Below are positions 1 through 10,333 of a DNA stretch of 64,000 nt, piece after piece. The stretch is from Ahaetulla prasina. Lineage: Eukaryota; Chordata; Lepidosauria; Squamata; Colubridae. The notes under the pieces were generated by a model. The model saw only the letters and a list, made by a program, of their open reading frames with translations, was not told the origin of the DNA and made no database searches. A program made the translations under genes and the position numbers. How positions within the stretch are numbered: position 1 is the first letter of the stretch; each line of letters begins with the position of its first letter. The stretch spans positions 7,850,959-7,914,958 of the forward strand of contig NC_080543.1 of assembly GCF_028640845.1 (NCBI RefSeq). The letters are read 5' to 3'.

Positions 1-596
1 CAACGAGGGAAGATCAGACCATGAATAAAAATAATTGGCAATACTTTGTGTTCTATTCTGGATGCACCATCTCACCACACCTATTTTCCCCTTGCAGCCT
101 CCCTCCACAAATTGTTCCCGTATAAAAATCATTATTCGACCTTTGATTTTTTTCAAAAGCTTGTGTACCTGTGATGGACAGCCCTTGATTTGTTAGTTCG
201 CAAAACAAAAGCAAAACAAAATCTTTGGCTCCTAGTATCAAAACTCAATGTTAATCTCAGCCGAAAGGACAGCGCAATCTATTTAGATGGAAAGAACAAT
301 CTGTTTCATTTGGGCGTTCAAGATTCTTATAAGATTAGTTTGTCACCGAATATAGAGAGGAAGGAGGCAGCTTTAATCAAAACCCGAAACGGCAATCCTA
401 TAACTTGCTTTTCTTCAGCCCCACAGCATCAACCTTGATTGCTAATCAATAGCTTTTCAATACTAATTCTGTAGTTATTAAAAGCGTGTCGTAAAAGAAT
501 GCTGATAGCCAAATGGAAATGTCTCCGGCGTTGGTGGGGAAAACTGTTATTTACTGCATCTTGTGCATCTCAGCACCTGTGGGATGGTGTTATCCA
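1..596. other. Non-repetitive AT-rich stretch, nothing recognised
   Basis: No recognisable repeat, RNA gene or long reading frame is visible. The only open frames are short and lack family resemblance. Sequence around 597-640 resembles a BovB/RTE-related fragment (gtgtccgattcttggtga) but is too short to call. Confidence 0.4.
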
Positions 597-644
597 TTCA
601 GTTGTGTCCGATTCTTGGTGATTCTATGGACCAGGCCTCACTAG

Positions 645-1725
645 AGTTGTGGTCCGCCAGCAACCTGCAGAGCTGGCAATGGAGTTGAAGAGTGATGATG
701 TCGTGTCCCACTCCTCCTCTGACGGCCGGGTCTGGGAAGTCTGTATCAAGCGTGGCCACGAAGCCTCTGCAGCTTTGCCAAATTCCTGTCAGAGTACTCA
801 GGGCAGGCAGGAATCCAAGGTGTGACTTCAGCAACCAGATGAGACTTTGCTTGACTCAAGGAATGCCAAAAAGCAGATCCTTTATATAGGCCATGGGGTG
901 TGGCTCCATGACTCAGCACTTAGGAGAGGCCTGCCCCTCCCTTCCTTTTGCTGATGTCGCCTCTCCATTCTCCGGAAGCGGGGATCTGCCCACCTTTTGT
1001 CCTCCTGCTCAGCTACCGGCAATTCCAGCTCGTGGCTGGCTTCGTGCTCACACGCTGTAGGAGGGAGGTTTGTTTGCTCAGTCTGTCCGGGCATGGTGCC
1101 AGGGCTGGGGGCTGGAGGCATGCCAGGCCATTCTTCTTCACTATCAGTCTCTGGCTCAGATAGAAAGAGATGAGAGGGGCCTGGCTGAGGAGAGGAGGGC
1201 GGGCAAGGCACAACAGATGAGGCTTAGGTGGGGCCAAGGCCATCGGGAAGTGAGGTGCAGACTCCAGAGCCTCCAGAGACTGATAGTAGTGAGGCAGAGC
1301 AACAGGAGGAGCCTGTTCCTAATGCACACATGAGAAGAGCTGCCAGAAGGCAAGAGCAGCTCAAGCAAAGAGGACGACTCAGGAGTAGGGCCAAGAGATG
1401 ATTGGCCCCTCCCACAAGGCTTAAAACAGACCAGCAATGGCGTTTGAGCTTTGCCGGAAAACAACGTTGGTAGCTTGGTCTTCTGCTTCGTCTACATCTT
1501 GCATTTATTTTTGTGACTTCTGAACGTTTGCCAAGAAAGGCCTTTGGCAGTTTGCCTAATTGGACCAAGGTTTGTGATAGGACTGAGGAATTTGTGTTGG
1601 GAGGAATTTGTTTTAATTTAGTTGAACTACACAGGGAATTAAGTAATTCTCAGCTGTTCGAATAAAGTTTGTTTGTTTTTCACGGACTGAGTTTCCTACT
1701 ACCTACTTGGGCCTGGGTCACAACA
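645..1725 (+). mobile_element. Solo LTR, family A, split by a family C LTR
   Basis: The first 54 bp (645-698) and the remainder (1216-1725) join in the order seen in intact family A LTRs elsewhere in the window. It ends in the family terminus gggtcacaaca at 1725 and has an AATAAA signal near 1662. The initial TG is mutated to AG. The interruption at 699-1215 is flanked by the 5-bp duplication GATGA. The U3 part keeps the acidic/Arg-rich reading frame shared by this family. No gag or pol lies next to it, so it is a solo LTR. Confidence 0.8.
699..1215 (-). mobile_element. Solo LTR, family C, inserted in family A LTR
   Basis: On the minus strand it runs TGTTGTG to CGACA (517 bp) and is bounded by a perfect 5-bp target duplication GATGA (694-698 and 1216-1220), as expected for an LTR retroelement. 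A TATA-like ctatataaagg lies downstream of a reading frame that contains DPRFRRMERR, shared with the LTRs at 39618 and 59828. Younger than the family A LTR it splits. Confidence 0.88.
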
Positions 1726-2250
1726 AGGAGGTTGGGGAGGAACGTGGGCCAGTCCTGGAGTCTGGGGAAGGCTCTGATGTGGGCTCTGCATTGGAGGCAG
1801 AGAGAGGGCCAGGGCCATATGCCAGTTATGAGCTGCCTTTGGAGTCAGACAACAGCGAGGCAGACGAACAGCTGGAGCCTGTTCCCAGTGTATGCATGCG
1901 CAGAGTTGCCAGACGAAGGGAATAGCTAAAGAACAAGGGTCAACTCAGGAGTAAGGCCACAGGTGGACAGTGAATGGCCCTTCCCAAACGGAATAAAAGA
2001 GGAGCGAAAAGGGAGTGGAGTTTGCAGGAGACAATTAGTTCCTTAATAGGTTCGTGACTCCCTGAGACTCCATGTTTTGAAGATATCGGCCTGGCAGCTC
2101 TCCAAGCCAGATAGAGTCTGTGACTGTAAATTCTCCCTTGAAAGACTTTACTGGAGATGAATGAGAGGAATTCACAGTAACTTAATAAAAAGGCATTTTT
2201 GTCGGGACAAGGAGTCTGCTTCGTGGTTCGGGGAAGCCTAGGTCAGAACA
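1726..2250 (+). mobile_element. Solo LTR, family B, 5' truncated
   Basis: Abuts the end of the family A LTR. The first 200 bp encode the family B version of the acidic U3 frame (segments such as EHGPVLES-like and GPGPYASYELP), matching the copy at 28179-28466 on the other strand. A gaataaaagagg TATA-like box near 1991, AATAAA near 2184 and a terminal cagaaca at 2250 give LTR architecture. The 5' edge is missing. Confidence 0.7.
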
Positions 2251-2955
2251 ACCACATCTTCTGATTTTGTGCTGCTTCTTTGAGTTGTTCTATGTTCTGG
2301 ATGGTGTCACTTTTGATGGTGTCTAGCCACCGTGTTCTTTGGAGGCCTGGTTTCCTTTTACTCCTAACTCTTCCCAACATAATTGCTTTCCCCAGTGAAT
2401 TCCTCTGCAACGACGTGGCCATAATAAGTGAGACACACGTTCGTACAGGGGTGAAATCCAGAAGGTTCTGACAGGTTCTGGAGAACCAGTAGCGGAAATT
2501 TTGAGTAGTTTGGAGAAGCAGCAAATACCACCTTCTGGCTGGTCCCAGAGTGGGGTAGGAATGGAGATTTTGCAATATCCTTCCCCCGGGAGTGGGGAGG
2601 CAATGGGGATTTTGCAGTATCTTTCCCCTGGCATGCCCACCAAGCCACACCACACCCACCAAGCCACGCCCACAGAACCGGTAGTAAAAAAATTTGGATT
2701 TCACCACTGCTTTTGTGACTGTGCTTTCTAGTGTTACACACTCCAGTATTTCCTTGTTAGTCCCCTTTCCTCTCCAAGGAATATACCGGAGCCTTCTCCA
2801 GCACCACAGCTCAAACCAGTATATTATCTTCCTGTCTTGCTTTTTTAAAGTCCAGCTTCTGCAACTATAGGTAGCTGCAGGGAAGACGATAGAGCAAACT
2901 AGCCTACAATTGGTTCCATATTCAGCATTGCTGTGCGACCCAGTGCGAGCCAACG
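2251..2955 (-). pseudogene. RTE/BovB-type LINE reverse transcriptase C-terminus, broken
   Basis: Minus-strand translation gives, in order, a segment with YSCRSWTLKKQ and FELWCWRRLRYIPW, then after an insertion KPGLQRTRWLDTIKSD. These are hallmarks of the C-terminal region of RTE-clade LINE proteins (xxESWT, ELWCWRR, GRPRxRWLD). The frame is interrupted by a MITE (2446-2709) and carries in-frame stops, so it is dead. Whether it is BovB proper or a sister RTE is not settled by the sequence. Confidence 0.8.
2446..2709. mobile_element. hAT-type MITE, family 'CAGGGGTGAAATCC'
   Basis: 264 bp bounded by inverted termini CAGGGGTGAAATCC and GGATTTCACCACTG. Interior carries gtagcggaaattttgag and GC-rich blocks shared with MITEs at 22943, 57326 and 60505. 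Flanking octamers CGTTCGTA / CTTTTGTG match at only 5 of 8 positions. Non-coding. Confidence 0.8.
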
Positions 2956-3088
2956 TTTTATTTCTGTGCTACATTCACTTTGAGCAATTTGCAATCTTAG
3001 GAAAGGGAATTTTTCTGTGCATTCTATCTTCACGGTTAATTCCTATTTTAATGTTTCTGTTCCTTGCGGTGGTCATGAGCTGGTGTCT

Positions 3089-3625
3089 CCTCCTCCTCCT
3101 CCTCCTCCTTTCCTCAAACCCCATTCCTTTTAGCACTGATGATGTTACCTAGTTGGGTAATGAAAGGTTTGTAAGAAAACAACCAAGCTCAGAGAGCATT
3201 GAGGACCTCACAGTCTTCCTCCTCCTCCTCCTCCTCCTCCTCCTCCTCCTCCTCCTCCTCCTCCTCCTCCTCCTCCTCCTCCTCCTCCTCCTCCTCCTCC
3301 TTTCCTCAAACCCCACTCTTTCTAGCACTAATGATGTTACCTAGTTGGGTAATGAAAGGTTTGTAAAAAAACAACCAAGCTCAGAGAGCATTGAGGACCT
3401 CACAGTCTTCCTCCTCCTCCTCCTCCTCCTCCTCCTCCTCCTCCTCCTCCTCCTCCTCCTCCTCCTCCTCCTCCTCCTTTCCTCAAACCCCACTCTCTCC
3501 AGCACTGATGATGTTACCTAGTTGGGTAATGAAAGGTTTGTAAGAAAACAATCAAGTTTAGAGAGCATTAAGGACCCCACAGACGTCTTCCTCCTCCTCC
3601 TCCTCCTCCTCCTCCTCCTCCCTCT
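3089..3625 (+). repeat. Composite tandem array: (TCC)n plus ~105-bp retroelement-like unit
   Basis: Four (CTC/TCC)n tracts, two of them about 75-85 bp (3219-3301, 3410-3479), alternate with a non-microsatellite segment present three times (about 3111-3215, 3301-3405, 3480-3585). The segment contains actgatgatgttacctagtt and gctcagagagcattgagga, and is the same repeat as at 20421-20497 beside the Penelope-like element. The period is about 180-190 bp. Confidence 0.85.
3136..3170 (+). ncRNA. Hammerhead-like hairpin motif (degenerate)
   Basis: CTGATGA, one T, stem GTTACC, loop TAGTTG, stem GGTAAT, then GAAAGG. The same motif recurs at about 3328 (CTAATGA, mutated) and 3505 in the array. The GAAA core is followed by GGTTTG instead of the CGTC seen in other copies here, so probably inactive. 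Stem III and a cleavage site were not identified. Confidence 0.4.
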
Positions 3626-3710
3626 CCTTCCTTCTCTATCTCCTTCTTTTCTTCCCTTTCTCTTACTTTCTCCTTCTTCTCCTCCTCCTCCTCCCTCGTC
3701 CTTCTCCCTA

Positions 3711-3965
3711 TTCTCCAAAGTACTTGAATGCAGGGCAAGAAGCAATGGATGGAAATTTATCAAGGAGAGAAGCAACCTGGAACTAAGGAGAAATTTCCTG
3801 ACAATTAACCAGCGGTGCTCTGTCACTGAAGGTTTTCAAGAAGAGACTGGACAGCCGTTTGTCCAGAATGGTATAGGGTCTCCTGCTTGAGCAAAGGATT
3901 GGAGTAGATGACCTTCAAGTTCCTTTCAACTCTGCTATTCTGTTATTCTGTTATTTCTTCTGCTG
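3711..3965 (+). mobile_element. CR1 LINE 3' end
   Basis: Matches the CR1 C-terminal coding region seen repeatedly here (RSNGWKFIKERSNLELRRNFLT) followed by the conserved 3' UTR (gtagatgaccttcaagttcc, cttctattc-like tail). Frame is degraded after the NFLT motif. Ends in attctgttattctg, the short CR1 tail repeat. A CT-rich tract (3960-4025) follows. Confidence 0.85.
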
Positions 3966-4077
3966 CTTCCCCTTCTTCTCTCCTCCTCCTCCTCCTCCCC
4001 TCTTCCTTCTCCTTCTCCTTTTTTTCTACTAGACCAAAACTTCTCTTCAACCTCTGGTGGCTCTACAGACCAATGCA

Positions 4078-4312
4078 GTCTGTTATTAACACAGCTGCTT
4101 GCAATTACTGCAAGTTAGAGTCCCACCAGGCCCAAGGTTGACTCAGCCTTCCATCCTTTATAAGGTAGGTAAAATGAGGACCCAGATTTTTGGGGGGATA
4201 ATAAGTTGACTTTGTATATAAATATACAAATAGGATGAAGACTATTGCTTAATACAATGTAAGCCGCCCTGAGTCTTCGGAGCAGGGCGGGATATAAATT
4301 CAAAAAAAACCC
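4078..4312 (+). mobile_element. tRNA-derived SINE with L2-like tail
   Basis: Body contains ggttgactcagccttccatc and taaaatgaggacccaga, shared with SINEs at 28620, 39115, 50936 and 61954. The 3' end, ccgccctgagtc...gggcgggatataaat, is the L2 LINE tail, implying L2-dependent mobilisation (inference). The tRNA-like head is eroded. Confidence 0.75.
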
Positions 4313-4479
4313 ACAAAAAACTTTCTTTTGTGGTTCTACTTAAAATTTGGTCAGAGAGGATTCACTTCAGCTTCACTCTTCTGCTCTAATCATATTCAAG
4401 TTAATGAGACCTGTCTTAATTCCTGGGATCAGCAAATCTTAACCAAAGCAAAATTTGAACAAAAATATGTTTCCCACCC

Positions 4480-4865
4480 CCCAATGGCGAAAAAATATTG
4501 GTTAAAGATAAAAAGGTGGTTAGAAGAAATGACAACACAACAAATAGATTTAAAACCAGAATTCTTCTTACTAGGTATATTACCGGGAAAATACAATAAA
4601 AGAATTACAAATTTAATATTACGTGTGACAATGGCAATGAAAATTATGTACGCACAAAAATTGGAAAAATGAACATATACCTATAGATGAAAATGTAATA
4701 AAGAAAATATTAGACTGTGCTGAAATGGACAGGTTAACGATGAAAATTAAGGATCAAAAGGAAACAGTACTATTTAACTTGGGACCGATTTTATAAATGG
4801 TTAGAAAATAGAAGCAGAAGTTAGTAATTTATAATTAAGGACGATCAATAAAACAAAACTAAATA
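4480..4865 (+). mobile_element. L1-type LINE ORF2 C-terminus and 3' UTR
   Basis: Translation includes KIKRWLEEMTTQQIDLKPEFFLLGILPGKYNK, split here as KRWLEEMTTQ / FFLLGILPGKYNK, characteristic of the extreme C-terminus of vertebrate L1 ORF2. The related copy at 62570-62899 is about equally diverged. It is interrupted at about 4866 by a CR1. Dead remnant. Confidence 0.7.
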
Positions 4866-5521
4866 TATAGCCAACACAGTTCTAGGCTGCATAAACAGAG
4901 GGATAGAATCAAGATCATGTGAAGTGTTAATACCACTTTATAAGGCTTGGTAAGGCCACACTTGGAATACGGCATCCAGTTTTGGTCGCCACGATGTAAA
5001 AAAGATGTGAAGACTTTAGAAAGAGTGCAGAGAAGAGCAACAAAGACGATTAGGGGACTGGAGGCTAAAACATATGAAAAACAGTTGCTAGAATTGGACA
5101 TGTCTAGTTTGATGAAAAGAAGGACTAGGGGAGACATAATAGCAGTGTTCCAATATCTCAGGGGCTGCCCCAAAGAAGAGGGAGTCAAGCTATTCTCCAA
5201 AGCACCTGAGGGCAGGACAAGAAGCAACGGGTGGAAATTAATCAAGGAGAGAAGCAACCTGGAACTAAGGAGAAATTTCCTGACAGTTAAAACAATTAAT
5301 TAATCTGTGGAACAACTTGCCTCCAGAAGTTGTGGATGCTCCAGCACTGGAAGTATTTAAGAAGATGTTGGATCACCGTTTGTCTGAAGTGGTGTAGGGT
5401 TTCCTGCCTGGGCAGGGGGTTGGACTAGAAGACCTCCAAGGTCCCTTCCAGCTATTCTATTCTATTCTATTCTATTCTATTCTATTCTATTCTATTCTAT
5501 TCTATTCTATTCTATTCTATT
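4866..5521 (+). mobile_element. CR1 LINE 3' part with (TTCTA)n tail
   Basis: Starts inside the CR1 reverse transcriptase C-terminal half ([15 protein letters not shown]) and runs through [35 protein letters not shown] and RSNGWKLIKERSNLELRRNF to the 3' UTR. Single-base losses (for example at about 4950 and 5290) break the frame. The element passes directly into about 13 TTCTA units (5455-5521), the seeded tail. Confidence 0.9.
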
Positions 5522-5756
5522 TAAGCAATAATACCATAAGCAATATTATCACTGAATTATACTTGATTTTAAATTAAACTGTACAGGGCGATTAGAAGGG
5601 AAGATTACATTGTATGTATTATGAGAAAAATGATTATAATTATGGTGTGTATAAAACTATGTGTATTTAAAAGAGATTTGATACAGACAGCAGTACACTG
5701 TCGTTGCAGAAATGGAAATGTTATGTATAACAAAGGAAAATGTATAATAATTTTTT
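5522..5756 (+). repeat. Flank shared with 11796-11940 beyond a CR1 tail
   Basis: The sequence after the microsatellite (ttaagcaataataccataagc...) recurs at 11796-11940 after another CR1 copy, with only a few differences over about 145 bp. It is probably the continuation of the L1 3' UTR interrupted by the CR1, meaning the two loci share an ancestral insertion or are duplicates. Confidence 0.65.
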
Positions 5757-6490
5757 TTTAAATGTTTTCCCATTTAGGGTATAATACCATGTTACTCTTC
5801 ATGATTAGGTTATCTGTTAAAATCTTCAAATCCTCCTACATAATTTTGTCAAGCCAAATGTCACTCATCTGGTATTTGTCCAATTCCTATTTTGAAGAAC
5901 ATCGTTTTCCGCTGAGTTTCATTTTGCTCCCTCTAATGAATTAAGAATGGATTTTCGTATCCTTCCTATGGCATTAAAATGATTGAGCCATGATAATTTA
6001 CATTTGCACTAGAACGAACCATTCCTAATATTTCCCTACAATCCGCGCAGGGCCCAAAAAAACCCCCAACATTTATATTGAACAGCGTCAAATTAGAATC
6101 AAACTCTTTCCCCCACCCATCTGAAAAATGCAACAATGAACTTTCCCAGCTCAATCGCGTTTGCAAATTTCATTTTCATTCCCAAGCAGTTTACGAGATT
6201 GCATTTCAAATAATGAATACGCAAATGAAGAAAAATGAGGGTTGTAAATTTGAGGGCGGGGAGGATATGATGGAGATTAGTGGGATACCTGTAAAAGGTG
6301 CCAAAGAGGACAATCAATGAAATTTGATCTTGTATCACCGGAACGCCAACGGTGGACAAAACAGCCCAGCCTGTATGATTTTTCAAAATGACAGAATAAT
6401 GAATCATCTCAAAACCTATTATTTAGAGCTAATGAATGTTTAGAGGGATTTGGCAACGGGAGAAGAATCAGTTATGATAGCATTGAGAGA
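5757..6490. other. Unique island, candidate conserved non-coding element
   Basis: About 730 bp free of recognisable repeats between dense retroelements. AT-rich with homeodomain/POU-like words (for example attgcatttcaaataatg and tgaatacgcaaatgaag). No sustained reading frame or splice-like structure. Calling it conserved is inference from its survival without insertions; conservation itself cannot be seen here. Confidence 0.4.
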
Positions 6491-6508
6491 TGCTGGCCTG
6501 TTTCCGCT

Positions 6509-6560
6509 TCTCTCTCTCTCTCTCACGCACATACACACACACAAACACACACAAACAAAT
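6509..6560. repeat. CT/CA dinucleotide tract
   Basis: tctctctctc followed by an interrupted acacacac run with aaacac interruptions. The stretch to 6800 has no feature I recognise. Confidence 0.7.
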
Positions 6561-6804
6561 AAGCAATGCAGCCTGCAAAAATACAAATAAGCCAACTTCC
6601 CTTGAGAAATGCAAGTGTTGCAGATAAATCAGTCGGTGTAATTCATTGTTTTACTGCATGCAAATTATTGGGGCAGCCGGAGGCTATACGAACCTGCCTT
6701 TAGACTGAGCAATCAGTTTATGCCAACTCTGTACAGTATTCTGTAACCCTTGTTAAAGATTTCTTTGGCTTTAACTCAGCCTCCTGTCCTGCCTAATTTA
6801 GAAA

Positions 6805-6935
6805 TTAGATTGGATTGGATTGGATTGGATTGGATTGGATTGGATTGGATTGGATTGGAATGGAATGGAATGGAATAGAATAAGAAATCAGAATGGAATG
6901 GAATGGAATAGAATAGAATAGAATAGAATAGGCCC
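6805..6935. repeat. Pentanucleotide array (TGGAT)n / (TGGAA)n / (TAGAA)n
   Basis: Successive blocks of ggatt, ggaat and gaata pentamers with one interruption (taagaaatcag at about 6882). It abuts a family C LTR fragment and appears to be split by it. Confidence 0.9.
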
Positions 6936-7229
6936 CCTTCCAGAAAGTGACTTGGAAAGTGAGGGGGAAGGGCCGTCAGGACTTACCTCAGGAGCACCGG
7001 CTTCCCTGGCTCACCTCCAGGAGCCAGAGGCAGGCCAGGTGGAAGAGATAATGAGGCTTCCGTCCCCTGACTCTTCCCCCCCCAGGACACCCCCCCAAAC
7101 CCAGCTGATGGCAATCAGGCCTGGCTGGACCCTAGATTTCGTAGGCAGGAGAGGCGGGAACAACAGAAGCAGGGATGGGGCAGGCCTAGGAAGTGTTGAG
7201 TCATGGAGCCACACCCCACAGGATATAAA
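6936..7229 (+). mobile_element. Family C LTR fragment (U3 only)
   Basis: Matches family C from LPESDLESEGEGPSG-like coding through gagtcatggagccacacccc to the TATA region (ggatataaag), then stops abruptly against (GAATA)n. Both LTR ends are missing. The U3 frame is shifted at an eight-C run (about 7077), as in two other copies. Confidence 0.8.
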
Positions 7230-7335
7230 GAATAGAATAGAATAGAATAGAATAGAATAGAATAGAATAGAATAGAATAGAATTTGTCTTTGGTGCATAA
7301 GCTCTCAGTGTACACAACAGATATAAAAGAAAAAT
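7230..7335 (-). mobile_element. Rex1-type LINE 3' tip with (TTCTA)n tail
   Basis: Minus-strand sequence carries tgtacactgagagc and accaaagacaaatt followed by the pentamer tail, the same 3' end seen in the copies at 21605, 44931 and 49156. The usual ccaatcacacttggcc block is deleted. Confidence 0.75.
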
Positions 7336-7492
7336 GTTAATCATCATAAATAAATTCATCATGTATTTCATGGTCACTCAATGACTGTACTCCAGGTTTA
7401 AGAAAAGATGGAGACAGTATAAGGAATATATTTTGATATAAAACTTTCAGCACTACTTTAGATGCTAAACTCATAGTAGTATCATAGTACAG

Positions 7493-8470
7493 GTAGTCCT
7501 TGACTTATGATCACACCTAACATAACATAACTTCAGAGTTGGAAGGGACCTTGGAGGCCTTCTAGTCCAACCCCCTGCCCAGGCAGGAAACCCTACACCA
7601 TCTCAGTCAGATGGTTATCCAACATTTTCTTAAAAATTTCCAGTGTTGGAGCATTCACAACTTCTGAAGGCAAGTCGTTCCACTTATTAATTGTTCTAAC
7701 TGTCAGGAAATTTCTCCTTAGTTCTAAGTTGCTTCTTTCCTTGATCAGTTTCCACCCATTGCTTCTTGTTCTACCCTCAGGTGCTTTGGAGAACAGCCCG
7801 ACTCCCTCTTCTTTGTGGCAGCCCCTGAGATATTGGAACACAGCTATCATGTCTCCCCTAGTCCTTCTTTTCGTTAAACTAGACATGCCCAGTTCCTGCA
7901 ACCGTTCTTCATATGTTTTAGCCTCCAGTCCCCTAATCATCTTTGTTGCTCTTCTCTGCACTCTTTCTAGAGTCTCAACATCTTTTTTACATCATGGCGA
8001 CCAAAACTGGATGCAGGATTCCAAGTGTGGCCTTACCAAGGCCTTATAAAGTGGCACTAACACTTCACGTGATCTTGATTCTATCCCTCTGTTTATGCAG
8101 CCCAGAACTGTGTTGGCTTTTTTAACAGCTGAACCCAAAATTTCTTTCGTTCAGTGAGACACTTGTTAAGTACGTTCCTCCCCCCCCGTTTTACGACCTT
8201 TCTTGCCTCAGTTGTTAAGTGAATCAGTGCCATTGACAAGTTAGCCGCCTGGTTGTTAAGTGAACCTGGCTTCCCCATTGACTTAGTTTGTCAGAAGGTC
8301 TCAAAAGTGGATCACAAGATTCCCCGGGATGTTGCAACCGTTATAAATAGGAGTCCGTTGCCAAGCACCTGAATTTTTGATCAGATGACCAGAAGGAGAC
8401 TGCAAGGGTAGTAAGTGTGGAAAAAATGTTATGTCCCTTCATTCAGTGCTACTGTACATTTCAACGGTCA
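7493..8470 (+). mobile_element. TA-flanked DNA element (ggtagtccttgactta family), split by CR1
   Basis: Begins tacaggtagtccttgacttatg and resumes after the CR1 (from about 8127) with gagacacttgttaagt, ttaagtgaacctggcttcccc and a gatcagatgacc segment. Other copies lie at 14155, 16765, 48745 and 52270. Repeated ttgttaagtgaa words and palindromic ends suggest a MITE of the Tc1/mariner group; the exact class is uncertain. Confidence 0.55.
7515..8126 (-). mobile_element. CR1 LINE 3' part
   Basis: Minus-strand frame (7593-7961) reads [19 protein letters not shown]... to the CR1 stop after FKKMLDNHLTEMV, an intact C-terminal 122 residues. Upstream (to 8126) the frame is lost. The 3' tail is (TTATG)n, a different pentamer from the TTCTA copies. 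Confidence 0.9.
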
Positions 8471-8499
8471 CTCCATGACTGTACTTCAGGTTTTCATTG

Positions 8500-8501
<2 letters not shown>

Positions 8502-8553
<52 letters not shown>
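8502..8553. repeat. (CA)n microsatellite
   Basis: About 26 uninterrupted ca units. Confidence 0.98.
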
Positions 8554-8565
<12 letters not shown>

Positions 8566-8671
8566 CTCTTTGCTTATTCCTAGAAACAGAAACAACGCTT
8601 TCAGGTGGCGTTGAAAAGTTAGCCCCTTTTTTTTTGCCAGTTTTTTTTAAATTATTATTATTTTTATTTTA

Positions 8672-8870
8672 CACAATTTATTTATTTATTTAATTATTTA
8701 TTATTCCAATTTCTATACCGCCCTTCTCCCGAAGGACTCAGGGCGGTTTACAGCCAACTAAGAACAACAAATATAAAAATTAAAAACAAATTTAAAAGAT
8801 CAATTTAAATAGGCTGAAAATTCTAAAAACTATTAAAAAAAAACCCATTAAAAACCCCACAATCTGACAG
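8672..8870 (-). mobile_element. L2 LINE 3' tail
   Basis: Minus-strand orientation: the conserved ccgccctgagtccttcggga / gaagggcggtatag hairpin precedes the (AAATA)n tail (here 8672-8700 as tttatt repeats). Upstream is A-rich 3' UTR; coding is absent. Confidence 0.8.
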
Positions 8871-9300
8871 ACACACATCATATAGCATTTAAATATTTCC
8901 TATTTCTAAACATTGCTTCTTAGTGGTCTTCTCTCACTTTTATACCTTTCCCCCCCCCCAAATCACATTTGTCATTGTATTTTCTTTCTTATCCCCTTTT
9001 CTTTATTTACATTAAATTATCTAACATTAATAGCTTTACTTTTCTAGATTCTTATATATTTATTATTTACATATTATACATTCCTAATACATTCTGTACA
9101 TTCTAATTTCTCCCCTTTATTTTTTTTTTCCTTTATTTCTAGACTCCAGCCATTCATAACCGTTTATTCCAGATTGTATAATAATTTGTCTCTTCTTCCT
9201 CTTTAATTTCTTTTGTTAACTTGTCCATTTCGGCACATTCTAAAACTTTCCCTATCACTTCTTCATCTGTCTCTATCTCTTCATCTGTCTCATATCTCTT
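8871..9300 (-). mobile_element. Probable L1 LINE 3' end, degraded
   Basis: Minus strand at 9215-9300 gives gaatgtgccgaaatggaca, shared with L1 remnants at 4725 and 62796. The stretch 8871-9210 is pyrimidine/AT-rich and has no other recognisable content. Confidence 0.5.
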
Positions 9301-9545
9301 AAGAACTAAGGAGAAATTTCCTGACAGTTAGAACAATTATTCAGTGGAACGACTTGCCTGCAGAAGTTGTGAATGCTCCAACACTGGAAGTTTTTAAGAA
9401 GATGTTGGATAACCATTTGTCTGAAGTGGTGTAGGGTTTCCTGCCTGGGCAGGGGGTTGGACTAGAAGGCCTCCAAGGTCCCTTCCAACTCTGTTGTTCT
9501 GTTCTGTTCTGTTCTGTTCTGTTCTGTTTTGTTCTGTTCTGTTAT
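9301..9545 (+). mobile_element. CR1 LINE 3' end with (TTCTG)n tail
   Basis: Starts at aagaactaaggagaaatttcc, passes the CR1 stop and 3' UTR (gggcagggggttggactaga) and ends in about ten ttctg units. The pentamer differs from TTCTA copies by one base. 9546-9999 holds nothing I recognise apart from A/T homopolymer runs. Confidence 0.85.
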
Positions 9546-9999
9546 GTTGGTATCTCTATAAAGTTAGCCCTTTTTAAATATCATCTCGTCAGCTCTGTGA
9601 CAACCGATTTAATACCAGCGATGGGAGGAGATGCTAAACCGAAGCAGACTGGAAACAAATGTCAACCCCAAAGATTGTTGAAATCCATTTTATTTGGCGT
9701 TGGTTCCAACTTACATCGCAAAACTCCGAACAAATTAGAAGCGTCTGGCCTCCCCGCCCCCCACTACACACAAACTTATTATTCTCGATTCTGTTTCTAA
9801 TAAAGCCTTTCAAGAAATATCTCTGTGGAAAATGATCTCTTTGGTTTATGGGCTGTGAGGAGTGGTTGTGCTGGTTTGGGGTTTTTTTTTCCCCCTGATG
9901 TAGAGAAAGGGGGAAAAAAAGGAGTCATGTCATGTGGAGTTGTAAGTTCTGTGCCAGTTTTGGAAGGCAATTTTCTTTTTTCTTCTTAACGGCCACATA

Positions 10000-10324
10000 T
10001 TTTAGCTGGGGAAGTTGGGAGGGGGTTGTTGTTGGAGTGGTAGAAAGTTAGTCATAACAACATTCCGTATTCAAGGACTTTTGCCTGCGTCTGATGTAGA
10101 CTGCCTGAAGATTGTATTCAATTGAGTGTGAAGATTGGACAATGTGATGAACTTGTGGGTGCGGGGCAGGGCTGTAAACTGTCAACTGGGTGTGGAAAAC
10201 CTGGAAGGTTTCAGTTTTGGGTTTTCCCAGCTGTGCCAACATGACATCTCTAATGAATTGGAACTTTGAGGAACCTCAAGCCTCAGAGCTTTATTTCGTT
10301 GGGGGTGTTCCTTGGAACCCTGAC
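10000..10324 (+). mobile_element. Solo LTR-like repeat, family D
   Basis: Shares ggaagttgggaggggg, gtcataacaa, gggttttcccagctgtgcca and a terminal ccctgaca with the copies at 12618-12916 and 28071-28178. Has a ttatttcgttgg region but no coding. The family ends in TGACA; the 12618 copy begins TGTCAGG, so TG...CA termini fit an LTR. The 5' edge here is unclear. Confidence 0.5.
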
Positions 10325-10333
10325 ATTCTGAAG

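Noticed and set aside
3153..3344. Poly-leucine frame
   Set aside because: Translation of (CTC)n in the composite array.
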